Shown here in pieces: positions 1 through 8,326 of a stretch of DNA of 64,000 bases. The translations under genes and the position numbers were made by a program. Each line of letters begins with the position of its first letter. Positions within the stretch are counted from its first letter, which is position 1. Origin of the DNA: Methylobacterium sp. AMS5 (GTDB taxonomy: Bacteria; Pseudomonadota; Alphaproteobacteria; Rhizobiales; Beijerinckiaceae); NCBI RefSeq assembly GCF_001542815.1, contig NZ_CP006992.1, forward strand, positions 331,001-395,000, given 5' to 3'. Below the pieces are notes generated by a model, which made no database searches, had not been told where the DNA came from, and saw only the letters and a program-made list of their open reading frames with translations.

Positions 1-2740
1 CGAGCCGCGCCGAGACCGAGGAACGGGCCGTGCCCTCCAGCCGGTGATCGATCTGGTATTGCAGCAGCTCGTCGGCGGAATCGAGCAGGTCGAGGGCGAC
101 GAGGCGGTCGGCCAGCCGCCGCACGATTTCGTCGGCGCGCCGGCCGGCGGGCGCGAAATCCTTGAAGTCGAAATACAGCGCCAGCGCCTCGACGCCGCCG
201 AGCCGCTCGCCGCGCGCGCCCAGGAACAGATCTTCGAACACAGCCATGGCGCGCTCGTGCAGGGCGCGGGCGATCGGCGCCTCGGGGCTCAGCGCGTTGG
301 CGCGGCGGGCGGTGGTGAAGATCTTGCGCCAGCGCCCGGCCTCCTCGTAGAGGCCACCGAGCGCGCCCAGCGTCCCGATCTCGGTCGGGCCGCCGTGCCA
401 GGTCAGGGCCAGAACCTCCAACTGGTCGATCGCCTCGGGCAGGGCCGTCTTGCCGAGGGTGTGGCCGAGGGAGGCCGCACGCAGGGTCGCCTCCGCCGCC
501 ACTGGCCAAGGCGCTTGGTTCCGCAGCGTCTCGTAGGCCGCCAGCGCCGCCGCGCTGCGGCCTGTCGCCGCGTCCATCTTCGCCCGCAGCAAGGTCAGCC
601 GGTCGCGGGTGTATTCGGTCGCGGCGCGGCTCGCGGCGATCGATTCGCGCGTGACCGCCTCCCAGTCGCCGGTCTCGACCGCGGCCTCGGCGGCGGCGGC
701 GTGGAACAGCGATGCAAGAGATTCGGGGTAGCGCTCCAAGACCGATTCGCCGGCACGCAGCGCGACGGCCGCCTCGCTCCATCGGCCGGCCAGGGCGTCG
801 GCATAGCCGCGCCAGAGCCGGGCTTCCGGATTGGTGGCGAGCCGCTCGTCGGAGAGAAGTTTGCGCGCCTCCTCGGCCCGTCCGATCCGGGCGAGCAGAA
901 TACCGCGCATCAGCGCCGTCTGCCGATCACCGTCGACGACCACATCCTCGGCGGCAGCGGAGATCAGGGCACCGAGCGCCTCCACGTCGAGATCGTTGGC
1001 CATCATCGCTCGGGCGAGACCGAGGCGGGCGCCGCCGCGGTCGCGGCGATGGGCCTCGACGGCGGCGGCGAGGCCCTCCCGCAGCGTCGCGCGCACGTCG
1101 CCGCGCTGCGCCCGTTCCCAGGCGTCGCGATCGACCGCCAGCTCCGTGACCGCCCCCACGGGCGGATCGGCGGGGCGGGAGATGCCCGACACCGAGAGCC
1201 CGCCGTCGCGGCTCTCCCTTGCTCCCTCCCTTGCTCCCTCCCTTGCTCCCTCTCTTGCGCCGTCACGGCCGATCGTCACGCCGTCGAGGTCCGGCCGCAC
1301 GATCAGGTCGTCGGCGTTGGCGAGAACGGCGAGGCCGAGCCGGCTCGGAATGAGTTCGAACTCGACGAAGCGCTGCGCCTTGACCACGCCGGCAGGCCGG
1401 CTGCCGTCGGTGGCGACGACGGCGATGCGCTCGCCGTCGAGATCGAGCCAGCCAGCAGGACCGGCCTCGGGCAGCCGCACGCTGACGCCGAGCCGGCCCT
1501 GAGCCGTCGGCACGCGCTGAGCAGTCAGGCTCTCGCTCGGGGCGAGACCGTCGCCGGCCGCCAACTCCCATCCGGCCGGCTCGGTGACGGGCAAAAGGTC
1601 GACGAGCCGCCCCGCGGGCGCGGTGAAGCGAAGGATGGTGAAGCCGCCACTCCGCAGCGGCGGCGCGAGAGCGACGAGCCCCGTGGCACCGGGCGGCGGC
1701 ACGGCGACCGGCTCGGTCGTGGCGAAGACGACGGTGACGATGCCGCCGCGCTCGAACGCCGCCGCCGGCACGCGCTGGGCGAAGGGGAAGACGAGGCCCG
1801 AGCCGGCCTTGCGCGACATCACGGCCGACGCCGCGGGCCGCGCGGCCTCCTTCGGCACCTCCTTCGCCCCGCCCTTCGCCTCCGCTGCCGGGGTCACGGC
1901 AGGCGGAACGGGTGAGGTCGCAGTCTCGGTTGCCTTCGGCTTGGTGACGAAATCGATCGCCACGACATCCTCGTCACGCTGGGTGGCGAGGCTCACGCCC
2001 TCGGCCGGGCTCGCGACGATGCGGGCCTCGCCGGCGTCCGTCTCGACCGTGACACGGCCGAGATTCGGGTCGAGGCGGCCGCGGAGGGCATGGTCGTCGA
2101 TGCGCCACGCCCCCGGCAGCGTCAGGCGCGTGCCGGTGCCGTTCGGGGCGAAGGCCGCCTCGGAGCCCTCCGGCAGGCGCAGCGAGAGCCGGGTGCGTGC
2201 TTCGGTGCGGGCGAGTTCGAGGGTCAGCGGACGCGGCACAGGGGCCGGGTTGCGCGCCTTCAGGCTGGCCTCGGCGGCGGCGGCCCGGCGGGCGAGGTCG
2301 GCGACGACTTCGGTGGGAAGCGGCGGCAGGAAGCCGTTCCAGCTTTCCGGCAGGAGATCGATGAAGACCTGTTCGCCGGCATCCTGCACGTTGACGCGGT
2401 AGGGCCGTTGCAGGGCGAGGCGCAGGGCCGAGCCGTCGGGGTCGCGCCGCACCACGGTGACGTAGTCCGGCATCCCCGCCGCGATCCGCTCGGGACCGGC
2501 CCCCACCGCCCCGCCGAAATTGAGCACGAGGATCGCGCCCGACAGCCGCGCCTTGACGGAGACGGGCTCATCGAACGTCAGGACGATACGGCCGAAGCCC
2601 TCCGGCGGCTGCGCGCCCTTGGCCGAGACGAGCCGGGCCGCCTCCGCCGCCGAGGCTGCGGCGCAGAGGCCGACGGCGAAGCCGGCGCGCAGGAGAGCCC
2701 TGCCCGGACGCCGCTTTGCCTGACCGGCCCGTCCCCCCAT
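1..2740 (-). CDS. Periplasmic TPR-like protein, 3' end outside window
   Basis: The frame is open from an ATG at 2740 to the window edge without a stop, so at least 913 residues are encoded and the C-terminus is missing. Residues 1 to about 35 form an Arg-rich n-region, a hydrophobic core and AEAA, a likely Sec signal peptide. Next comes a beta-rich region resembling an AMIN-type domain (LTFDEPVSVKARL, then IDLLPESWNGFLP), then a Pro/Ala/Lys-rich linker and a long helical part that reads like tetratricopeptide repeats (for example EEARKLLSDERLATNPEARLW). A run of EGAS repeats around 1209-1256 comes from a 12-bp tandem repeat. I infer a cell-envelope scaffold or secretin-associated role. No catalytic motif is seen and the exact family is not recognised. 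Confidence 0.75.
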   Translation of the reverse strand, partial: MGGRAGQAKRRPGRALLRAGFAVGLCAAASAAEAARLVSAKGAQPPEGFGRIVLTFDEPVSVKARLSGAILVLNFGGAVGAGPERIAAGMPDYVTVVRRDPDGSALRLALQRPYRVNVQDAGEQVFIDLLPESWNGFLPPLPTEVVADLARRAAAAEASLKARNPAPVPRPLTLELARTEARTRLSLRLPEGSEAAFAPNGTGTRLTLPGAWRIDDHALRGRLDPNLGRVTVETDAGEARIVASPAEGVSLATQRDEDVVAIDFVTKPKATETATSPVPPAVTPAAEAKGGAKEVPKEAARPAASAVMSRKAGSGLVFPFAQRVPAAAFERGGIVTVVFATTEPVAVPPPGATGLVALAPPLRSGGFTILRFTAPAGRLVDLLPVTEPAGWELAAGDGLAPSESLTAQRVPTAQGRLGVSVRLPEAGPAGWLDLDGERIAVVATDGSRPAGVVKAQRFVEFELIPSRLGLAVLANADDLIVRPDLDGVTIGRDGAREGAREGAREGARESRDGGLSVSGISRPADPPVGAVTELAVDRDAWERAQRGDVRATLREGLAAAVEAHRRDRGGARLGLARAMMANDLDVEALGALISAAAEDVVVDGDRQTALMRGILLARIGRAEEARKLLSDERLATNPEARLWRGYADALAGRWSEAAVALRAGESVLERYPESLASLFHAAAAEAAVETGDWEAVTRESIAASRAATEYTRDRLTLLRAKMDAATGRSAAALAAYETLRNQAPWPVAAEATLRAASLGHTLGKTALPEAIDQLEVLALTWHGGPTEIGTLGALGGLYEEAGRWRKIFTTARRANALSPEAPIARALHERAMAVFEDLFLGARGERLGGVEALALYFDFKDFAPAGRRADEIVRRLADRLVALDLLDSADELLQYQIDHRLEGTARSSVSARL
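1209..1256. repeat. 12-bp in-frame tandem repeat inside the TPR-like gene
   Basis: The unit gctccctccctt occurs at 1221-1232 and 1233-1244, with one-base variants before (ending 1220) and after (1245-1256). On the coding (minus) strand it is translated as repeated E-G-A-S, so changes in copy number keep the frame. It lies in a disordered linker. Confidence 0.85.
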
Positions 2741-2855
2741 CGCGCGAAACGCCCGCCCTCACCGGCGGCCGGCCTTCGGAGGCCGGGCGCCGAACGCCAC
2801 TCGTGCCGGCACTCTCGCCCAGCGCAGTGAACGGGCGCTTAAGGACGAACCTTCG

Positions 2856-3305
2856 TTATGAGGCCTTGCGCAGGACGAGGCCGGGGATCACCTTGCCTTT
2901 TTCGCCGAACATCTCCTGCGCCCTTCGGCAGCTCTCATCGACGTTCTTCCGGTAGGCTTCGGTGTAGCCCATGCTGCGCATGAGCAACTCGCCCTTCGAG
3001 ATCGCGTCGAGATCGACGCCCATGCCGGAGACCACCGCCTTGAACCGCTCGTAATCGGGCTTCGCCTCCTTGCAGGATTCGCCGACGAAGCGGACGAGCC
3101 CGGCGAGCTTGGCGGCATTCGCCTCCTGGCGCTGCTGCGCGGTCTGCGGCGTCTTCGGGGCACCGTCCGGAGCGGGGTTGGCAGCCTCAGGGGCAGCTTC
3201 GGGGGACGTCTTGGCGATTTCGGGCGCGGCCGGTGCCGGCGCCTCGGCCCCAGCGGCGAGCGGCCATGCGAACAGAATCGCGGCTGCGATCGCAAGATGC
3301 TTCAT
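2856..3305 (-). CDS. Small secreted hypothetical protein
   Basis: This encodes 149 residues. Residues 1-20 are a clear signal peptide (MKHLAIAAAILFAWPLAAGA). A Pro/Ala-rich linker follows to about residue 60, then a helical C-terminal domain with two cysteines (ESCKEAKPDYERF and DESCRRAQEMF) that could form a disulfide in the periplasm. The start has a good ribosome site, GAGGGAA, seven bases upstream of the ATG. The C-terminal part resembles cysteine-containing helical periplasmic proteins of methylobacteria, but I do not recognise a named family. It is co-directional with the TPR-like gene downstream and with oligopeptidase upstream. Confidence 0.75.
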   Translation of the reverse strand: MKHLAIAAAILFAWPLAAGAEAPAPAAPEIAKTSPEAAPEAANPAPDGAPKTPQTAQQRQEANAAKLAGLVRFVGESCKEAKPDYERFKAVVSGMGVDLDAISKGELLMRSMGYTEAYRKNVDESCRRAQEMFGEKGKVIPGLVLRKAS

Positions 3306-3458
3306 CGTTTCGTTCCCTCGGCGTCGTGCTTGATTATTATTTCGAGCTTATTTTTCGTCGAGCCAGCATAGCAAAGGTGCGGGCGCTGTTCTGCCCTCTT
3401 CGCGAAGCTTTGTCGAAGCGCCGGCCGCGCCGCATGTCGCGGCCGGCGCCGACCGGGA

Positions 3459-5606
3459 TCAGACCGACTTGGCCGCGCGTCCCGCCGCCATCAGCGCGAA
3501 GGCGTAGATCAGGCCGACCTCCTCCAGGCGGTCGAAGCGGCCGGCGGCGCCGCCATGCCCGGCCTCCATGTTGATCTTCATGAGGACCGGGCCGCCGCCG
3601 GTCATGGTGGCGCGCAGCCGCGCCACCCACTTGGCGGGCTCCCAATAGGTCACGCGCGGATCGGTGAGGCCGCCGAGCGCGAGGATCGCCGGATAGGCCT
3701 TGGCGGCGACGTTGTCGTAGGGCGAGTAGGACAGGATCGTCTTGAAGGCCTCCTCGCTCTCGGCCGGATTGCCCCATTCCGGCCATTCCGGCGGCGTCAG
3801 CGGCAGATCCGCGTCGAGCATGGTGTTGAGCACATCGACGAAGGGCACGTCGGCGACGATGCCGGCAAACAGCTCCGGCGCGAGGTTGGCGGCCGCCCCC
3901 ATCAGCATGCCGCCCGCGCTGCCGCCATGGGCGACGATCCGCCCCTGCGCCGTGTAGCCCGCCTCGATCAGCGCCCGGCCGCAAGCGACGAAATCGGTGA
4001 AGGTGTTGGGCTTCTTCTCGCGCTTGCCTTGCGTGTACCAGTTCCAGCCCTTCTCGGTGCCGCCGCGGACATGGGCGATGGCGTAGACGAAGCCGCGATC
4101 GACGAGGCTGAGCAGGTTGGTGCGGAACCCCGCCGGCATCAGCGTGCCGTAGGAGCCGTAGCCGTAGAGCAGCAGCGGCGCCGATCCGTCGAGGCTGAGC
4201 CCCCGGCGGTGCAGAAGCGAGATCGGTACGCTCTCCCCGTCGGGCGCGGGCGCGAACAGGCGGCGGGTCACGTAGTCGGCCGGCTCGTGGCCGCTGGGCA
4301 CGCTCTGGCGCTTGCGCAGGATGCGGGCGCGGGTGACGCAATCGTAGTCGTAGGTCTCGGCCGGCGTCGTCATCGACGAGTAGCTGAAGCGGATCCGCGC
4401 CGTCTCGAACTCGTAGCCCGGCAGAAGCCCGAGGGAGTAGGCTTCCTCGGCGAAGGAGACGGTGTGCTCCTCGCCCTTCATGTCGCGCACGACGATGCGC
4501 GGCAGGGCGTTCTCGAGTTCGAGCCGCACGAGGTGGTTGCCGAGCACGTGCAGGTGCCGGATCATCACGCCGGGCCGGTAGGGCACCGCGTCCTGCCAAT
4601 TCTGCCGCGCTGTGGCGTCGAGGGGGCAGGTGACGATCTTGAAGTCCACCGCTCCGTCGGCGTTCGTCAGGATGACGAGATACGAGCCCCAGTGCTCGAC
4701 CGAGTAGATCAGCCGCTCCTCGCGGGGCGCGACGCAGGCCAGCGCGCCCTCGTCGTCGGCGCGGTCGAGCAGGTAGACCTCCGATGTCTCGTGGTCGCTC
4801 GCGGTGACGGTGAGGTAGGTGCCCGACTGGGTGCGGCCGATATTCACGAAGAAACCCGGATCGGATTCTTCGTAGACGGTCGTGTCCTGCGCCTGATCCG
4901 TGCCGAGGCGGTGGCGCATCACGCGGGCCGGACGATGGTTCTCGTCCAGCGCCACGTAGAAGAAGGCGGTGCCGGCTGCGTTCCACACCGCGTCGCCGGC
5001 GGTCGATTCGACCTGCTCGACGCGGTCCTGCCCGGTGTCGAGGTCGCGCACGCGGATGGTGTGGAGTTCCGAGCCCTTGGTGTCGACGCCCCAGGCCAGC
5101 AGGCGGTGGTCGTCGGAATGGGCGGCACCCGCGATCTCGAAGAAGGCGAGGCCCGCCCCCTCCCGGTCGCCATCGAGCAGGATCTGCTCGCCGATCTCGC
5201 CGTCCTCCGGCTCCTCGGCGATGCGGTGGACGGTGCGCGGACGGCGGCAGATCAGCGGATGCTGCCCGCCCTCGCGATGGCGGGAATAATAGGCAAAGGG
5301 TCCGTCGGGTTCGGGCACCGAGGCATCGTCCTCGCGGATGCGCCCGCGCATCTCGGCAACGAGGGTTTTGCGCAAATCGGCCGCGCCGCTCAGCGCCGCC
5401 TCGGCATAGGCGTTCTCGGCCTCGAGATAGGCGCGGATGTCGGGGGCCAGCGCCGACGGGTCCTTCAGCACCGCGCGCCAGTTCTCGGCCTTGAGCCACG
5501 CGAATGGATCTTCGACGCGCCGGCCGAAGAGTTCGAAGGCGTGCGGGCGCATTTCGGCAACGGGCGCCTCGGGCGGCAGGGCGAAGGGGGGTGGCTCGAA
5601 GGTCAT
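3459..5606 (-). CDS. ptrB: Oligopeptidase B-type S9 family serine peptidase
   Basis: This encodes 715 residues, normal for the prolyl oligopeptidase (S9A) family. An N-terminal seven-bladed propeller region (about residues 60-420) is followed by an alpha/beta hydrolase domain. The nucleophile is Ser563 in GGSAGG. The acid is the Asp of GLTDPRV and the base the His of EAGHGGAAGR, both near the C-terminus. RGGTEKGWNWY and YGYGSYG are typical of oligopeptidase B, which cuts short peptides after Arg or Lys in the cytosol. I chose the ATG at 5606 because CGGAG lies eight bases upstream; an in-frame upstream ATG at 5639 has no such site. It is divergent from the MucR gene. Confidence 0.93.
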   Translation of the reverse strand: MTFEPPPFALPPEAPVAEMRPHAFELFGRRVEDPFAWLKAENWRAVLKDPSALAPDIRAYLEAENAYAEAALSGAADLRKTLVAEMRGRIREDDASVPEPDGPFAYYSRHREGGQHPLICRRPRTVHRIAEEPEDGEIGEQILLDGDREGAGLAFFEIAGAAHSDDHRLLAWGVDTKGSELHTIRVRDLDTGQDRVEQVESTAGDAVWNAAGTAFFYVALDENHRPARVMRHRLGTDQAQDTTVYEESDPGFFVNIGRTQSGTYLTVTASDHETSEVYLLDRADDEGALACVAPREERLIYSVEHWGSYLVILTNADGAVDFKIVTCPLDATARQNWQDAVPYRPGVMIRHLHVLGNHLVRLELENALPRIVVRDMKGEEHTVSFAEEAYSLGLLPGYEFETARIRFSYSSMTTPAETYDYDCVTRARILRKRQSVPSGHEPADYVTRRLFAPAPDGESVPISLLHRRGLSLDGSAPLLLYGYGSYGTLMPAGFRTNLLSLVDRGFVYAIAHVRGGTEKGWNWYTQGKREKKPNTFTDFVACGRALIEAGYTAQGRIVAHGGSAGGMLMGAAANLAPELFAGIVADVPFVDVLNTMLDADLPLTPPEWPEWGNPAESEEAFKTILSYSPYDNVAAKAYPAILALGGLTDPRVTYWEPAKWVARLRATMTGGGPVLMKINMEAGHGGAAGRFDRLEEVGLIYAFALMAAGRAAKSV

Positions 5607-6035
5607 CGCCGGACTCCGGTGGGAACGCTTGGGTGGCAACGCGAGAAAAAAACGCGTGCGATACCTGGCGGTGTGCCGTGCGACGGCCGTGGCCGCAAGG
5701 CTGGCAAATGAGCCGCCCCTTCGTCACGCCCTCGCCGCGACGCACGAGCGATCATGGCGGACGGGCCGCCGCCCTGGAAGCGATGTCGAGCATTCACGAC
5801 AAATTGCGCACGTCCCGGATGGCGACGGATCCGTTCAGTTGTGCATACCGGTCCTGTCTTGCAGGTCTAATTTGGATGTTCTAGGTAGAACCCGTGACTG
5901 CGGGGGCGTCACGCCAAACCGAAATCAAGCGGCACCATTGCACAGGCCGAGAGGTATCTGTCCGTTTCCGTCTTCGTACCGGATCATGGGCCGGATCGAT
6001 TGCGCGCGATGGACCGCCAAGGGACAATCAAGAAC
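5607..6035. other. Divergent intergenic region ptrB / mucR-like
   Basis: 429 bases separate the two divergent genes. I see no supported coding sequence or RNA gene. The stretch 5800-5960 is less GC-rich than the flanks and presumably holds the promoters of both genes; no consensus element is strong enough to mark. Confidence 0.5.
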
Positions 6036-6473
6036 ATGAACGAAACCGAGACCCCGGTCGATTACGTCGCTCTCACGGCCGACATCGTCGCCGCCTATGT
6101 GAGCAACAACCCGGTGCCGGCCGCCGAACTTGCCGGTCTGATCGGCAACATCCACGGCGCCCTGATCCAGGTTGGAACCGGCCGGGCCGCCGCGCCGCAG
6201 CCGGTGGTCCAGGAGACGCTTCAGCCGGCCGTGCCGGTCAAGAAGTCGATCCAGCCGGACTATCTCGTCTGCCTGGAAGACGGGCGGACCTTCAAGTCGC
6301 TGAAGCGGCACCTGCGCGCCAAATACAACCTATCCCCCGAGCAATATCGCGCCAAGTGGGGCCTCTCGCCCGACTACCCGATGGTGGCGCCGAACTATGC
6401 CAAGGCCCGCTCCGACCTCGCCAAGGCGATCGGTCTCGGCCAAGTGCGGCCGGGCTACGACGCGGCCGCTTGA
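6036..6473 (+). CDS. MucR/Ros family transcriptional regulator with altered zinc finger
   Basis: This encodes 145 residues from the ATG at 6036; in-frame starts further upstream lengthen a part that is not conserved. The N-terminal half ([18 protein letters not shown], then a Pro/Ala linker) and the C-terminal DNA-binding domain are typical of MucR. The finger reads [19 protein letters not shown], followed by MucR hallmarks [11 protein letters not shown] and [13 protein letters not shown]. Classical MucR/Ros has Cys-X2-Cys and His-X3-His. Here the second Cys is Asp and the second His is Lys, so only one Cys and one His remain. Zinc-independent Ml homologues are known in Mesorhizobium. MucR proteins act as H-NS-like silencers or regulators of exopolysaccharide, motility and symbiosis genes; targets here are unknown. 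Confidence 0.9.
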   Translation: MNETETPVDYVALTADIVAAYVSNNPVPAAELAGLIGNIHGALIQVGTGRAAAPQPVVQETLQPAVPVKKSIQPDYLVCLEDGRTFKSLKRHLRAKYNLSPEQYRAKWGLSPDYPMVAPNYAKARSDLAKAIGLGQVRPGYDAAA

Positions 6474-6618
6474 GGTTTATCCGGGCCCTCACGCGACGCC
6501 CGCTGCGCCAGCCCGTCCAGGGCCGGCGCAGCGGCAGATCGGTCAGGCACACATTGACGAATCGGGTTATCAACAACAAAGTCGTGGAACGGCACAACTT
6601 CTGCTGCATTGCCTCCCT

Positions 6619-6813
6619 ATGAACGACGACAGCCCCTCCGAACAACTTGCCAAAACCAATGAAGCGCTCGCGGAGTGGGCAGCCCGCTCCGCCTGCGACA
6701 GCGACCGTCTGATCGATCGCTTCGAGCAGATGGGATACGCGGTGCGCGGCAAGTCCGAGGAAGAGATCGCCGAGATCCTGAAGAAGCCGCCGACCAAGCC
6801 GTCTCAGGCCTGA
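6619..6813 (+). CDS. Small hypothetical protein
   Basis: This encodes 64 residues, hydrophilic and largely helical (SEQLAKTNEALAEWAARSA, RLIDRFEQMGYAVRGKSEEEIAEIL). It lies between the MucR-type gene and the DUF6456 gene on the same strand. No signal peptide or membrane segment is present. The ribosome site is weak, so the start is uncertain. The amino-acid composition is balanced, unlike the Arg/Pro-rich shadow frames around it, which is the main reason for calling it. No function can be assigned. Confidence 0.6.
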   Translation: MNDDSPSEQLAKTNEALAEWAARSACDSDRLIDRFEQMGYAVRGKSEEEIAEILKKPPTKPSQA

Positions 6814-6931
6814 AAGCGCCGCGAACTAGCAGCGTGACGGTGCAACCACAGGCGGCATCAAAGGCCGTCAAGACTTGTATTAGGACAAATTTCCTTTAGC
6901 CTCCCGTTTCGGTTCTGGTTCGGGTGGCACG

Positions 6932-7774
6932 ATGTCAAAAGAACAAAACATGAACAATTTTGGTGGTCTCGGACGCGAGGCCGAACGCCTGCTGGCGGCG
7001 CTGGCGCCCGAGGGTGCCTACGCCTTCCCCGATCCGAGTGCGCCGGAAACGCTGATCGTGCGCTGCGGCGGACGCGGGGTGTCGTTGGGGGCCGGGCGTT
7101 TCCCGATACGGGCCGGCGACGCGCTGCTGGCGGCGGATCTCGCATCACGGGACGACGGGCGGCGCAACCGGCTGGTCATCGGGGCCGCCGGGCGCGCGCG
7201 TTTGCGGCGGGCGGAAATCGGCGGGCCGGACAGCTTTCGGATGCAGCATCTCGCCGTGGTCCGGGAAGGCACCGGCGATGGGGAACGCGTGCGCGACACG
7301 GCGGAGAGCCCGCTGGCCTGGATGGCACGCCGCCGCGGACGCGACGGAGAGCCGATGATCGATGCCGCCGCCTTCGCGGCGGGCGAGCGGCTGCGCCACG
7401 ACCTCGCCTCGGCGCAGATGTTGCCGCAACTCTCGACCGATTGGACCGCCCCGCGCGTCGATGGCGGCGGCCCGCGCGATCCGAGTTCGGGTTCCGACCG
7501 GGTCATCGCCGCGCGCCAGCGAGTGGATCTCGCTTTGGCGGCGGTGGGCTCGGATCTCTCAGGGCTTCTGATCGACCTGTGCGGCTTTCTCAAAGGCATC
7601 GAGCGGATCGAGGCGGAGCGGCGCTGGCCGGCCCGATCCGCCAAGGTGGTGGCTCGGATCGCCCTCGGGCGGCTCGCCGAGCATTACGGCATCGCGCGCG
7701 AGGCGACGGGGCCGGAGCGGGCCCGCACCCGCGCTTGGCGCCTCAACACGGACCATCCGCCAGCCTCGTCCTGA
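6932..7774 (+). CDS. DUF6456 domain protein
   Basis: This encodes 280 residues. The N-terminal part (about 1-110) is a compact alpha/beta region. The C-terminal half carries the alphaproteobacterial DUF6456 pattern: [33 protein letters not shown], a gap rich in Gly/Ser, then [31 protein letters not shown] and a final helical segment with a helix-turn-helix feel ([14 protein letters not shown]). The family is of unknown function; its position and charged C-terminus suggest DNA binding. An alternative ATG lies at 6950. It converges on sufE and shares a terminator hairpin with it. Confidence 0.8.
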   Translation: MSKEQNMNNFGGLGREAERLLAALAPEGAYAFPDPSAPETLIVRCGGRGVSLGAGRFPIRAGDALLAADLASRDDGRRNRLVIGAAGRARLRRAEIGGPDSFRMQHLAVVREGTGDGERVRDTAESPLAWMARRRGRDGEPMIDAAAFAAGERLRHDLASAQMLPQLSTDWTAPRVDGGGPRDPSSGSDRVIAARQRVDLALAAVGSDLSGLLIDLCGFLKGIERIEAERRWPARSAKVVARIALGRLAEHYGIAREATGPERARTRAWRLNTDHPPASS

Positions 7775-7782
7775 GGTCCCTC

Positions 7783-7811
7783 GACCCGCCGCCGTCAGAT
7801 CGCGGCGGGTC
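7783..7811. terminator. Bidirectional terminator hairpin between DUF6456 gene and sufE
   Basis: gacccgccgc (7783-7792) and gcggcgggtc (7802-7811) are perfectly complementary ten-base arms around a nine-base loop. The hairpin lies exactly between the two convergent stop codons and overlaps the sufE stop. There is no long T-run, as is common in high-GC genomes. Confidence 0.65.
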
Positions 7812-8238
7812 AGTTCAGCGTCCGAAGGCGGCCCGCATCCTTCCGGATGCGGTCCACCATCGCGCGCACGCCGTTCGAGCGCTTCGATGTGATGTGCGAT
7901 CCGAAATCGAGACGCTTGAGCAGATCGAAGCCGTCGGCCTCGATCGCCTCGTCCGGCGTCTTCCCTTCGTAGAGCGCCAACATCAGCGCCACGAAGCCCT
8001 TCACGATGTGCGAATCGCTGTCCCCCTCGAGCTTCAGTGCCGGGCGGCCCGCATCGTCCTTCAGAGAGACGTCGATCCACACCTGGCTCTCGCAACCGGA
8101 GACGCGGTTGTCCTCGACCTTCGCCGCTTCCGGCATTTTCGGCATCAGCTTACCGAGCTCGATCACATACTCGTAGCGATCCATGGGGTCGTCGAGGATC
8201 TCGAAATTCTCGATGATGGTGTCGAGGTCGGGAAGCAT
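7810..8238 (-). CDS. sufE: SufE-type cysteine desulfuration protein
   Basis: This encodes 142 residues, normal for SufE. The protein accepts persulfide sulfur from the SufS desulfurase and passes it to the SufBCD scaffold for Fe-S cluster assembly in the cytosol. The conserved acceptor cysteine is Cys49 in NRVSGCESQVW. Other family features are YEYVIELGKLMPKMP near residue 24, DSDSHIVKGFVALM and the C-terminal SKRSNGVRAMVDRIR. No other suf gene is in view, so it stands alone here, which is common in this group. Confidence 0.93.
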   Translation of the reverse strand: MLPDLDTIIENFEILDDPMDRYEYVIELGKLMPKMPEAAKVEDNRVSGCESQVWIDVSLKDDAGRPALKLEGDSDSHIVKGFVALMLALYEGKTPDEAIEADGFDLLKRLDFGSHITSKRSNGVRAMVDRIRKDAGRLRTLN

Positions 8239-8326
8239 GGCACTCGCGTTCAGGAGCGTCGGGACATCGAACCCGATATAGCGATCGCAAGCCGCGGCCG
8301 CGAGGCATCCGCCTGCGACGATCGCG

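Noticed and set aside
44..1915. Long plus-strand frame of 623 codons
   Set aside because: It is antisense to the open minus-strand TPR-like gene, has no stop-free companion with sense composition, and is very Arg/Gly/Gln-rich. High GC produces such frames.
3337..5745. 802-codon minus-strand frame over the oligopeptidase
   Set aside because: Arg/Pro/Gly-rich shadow of the real oligopeptidase frame, which has full catalytic motifs.
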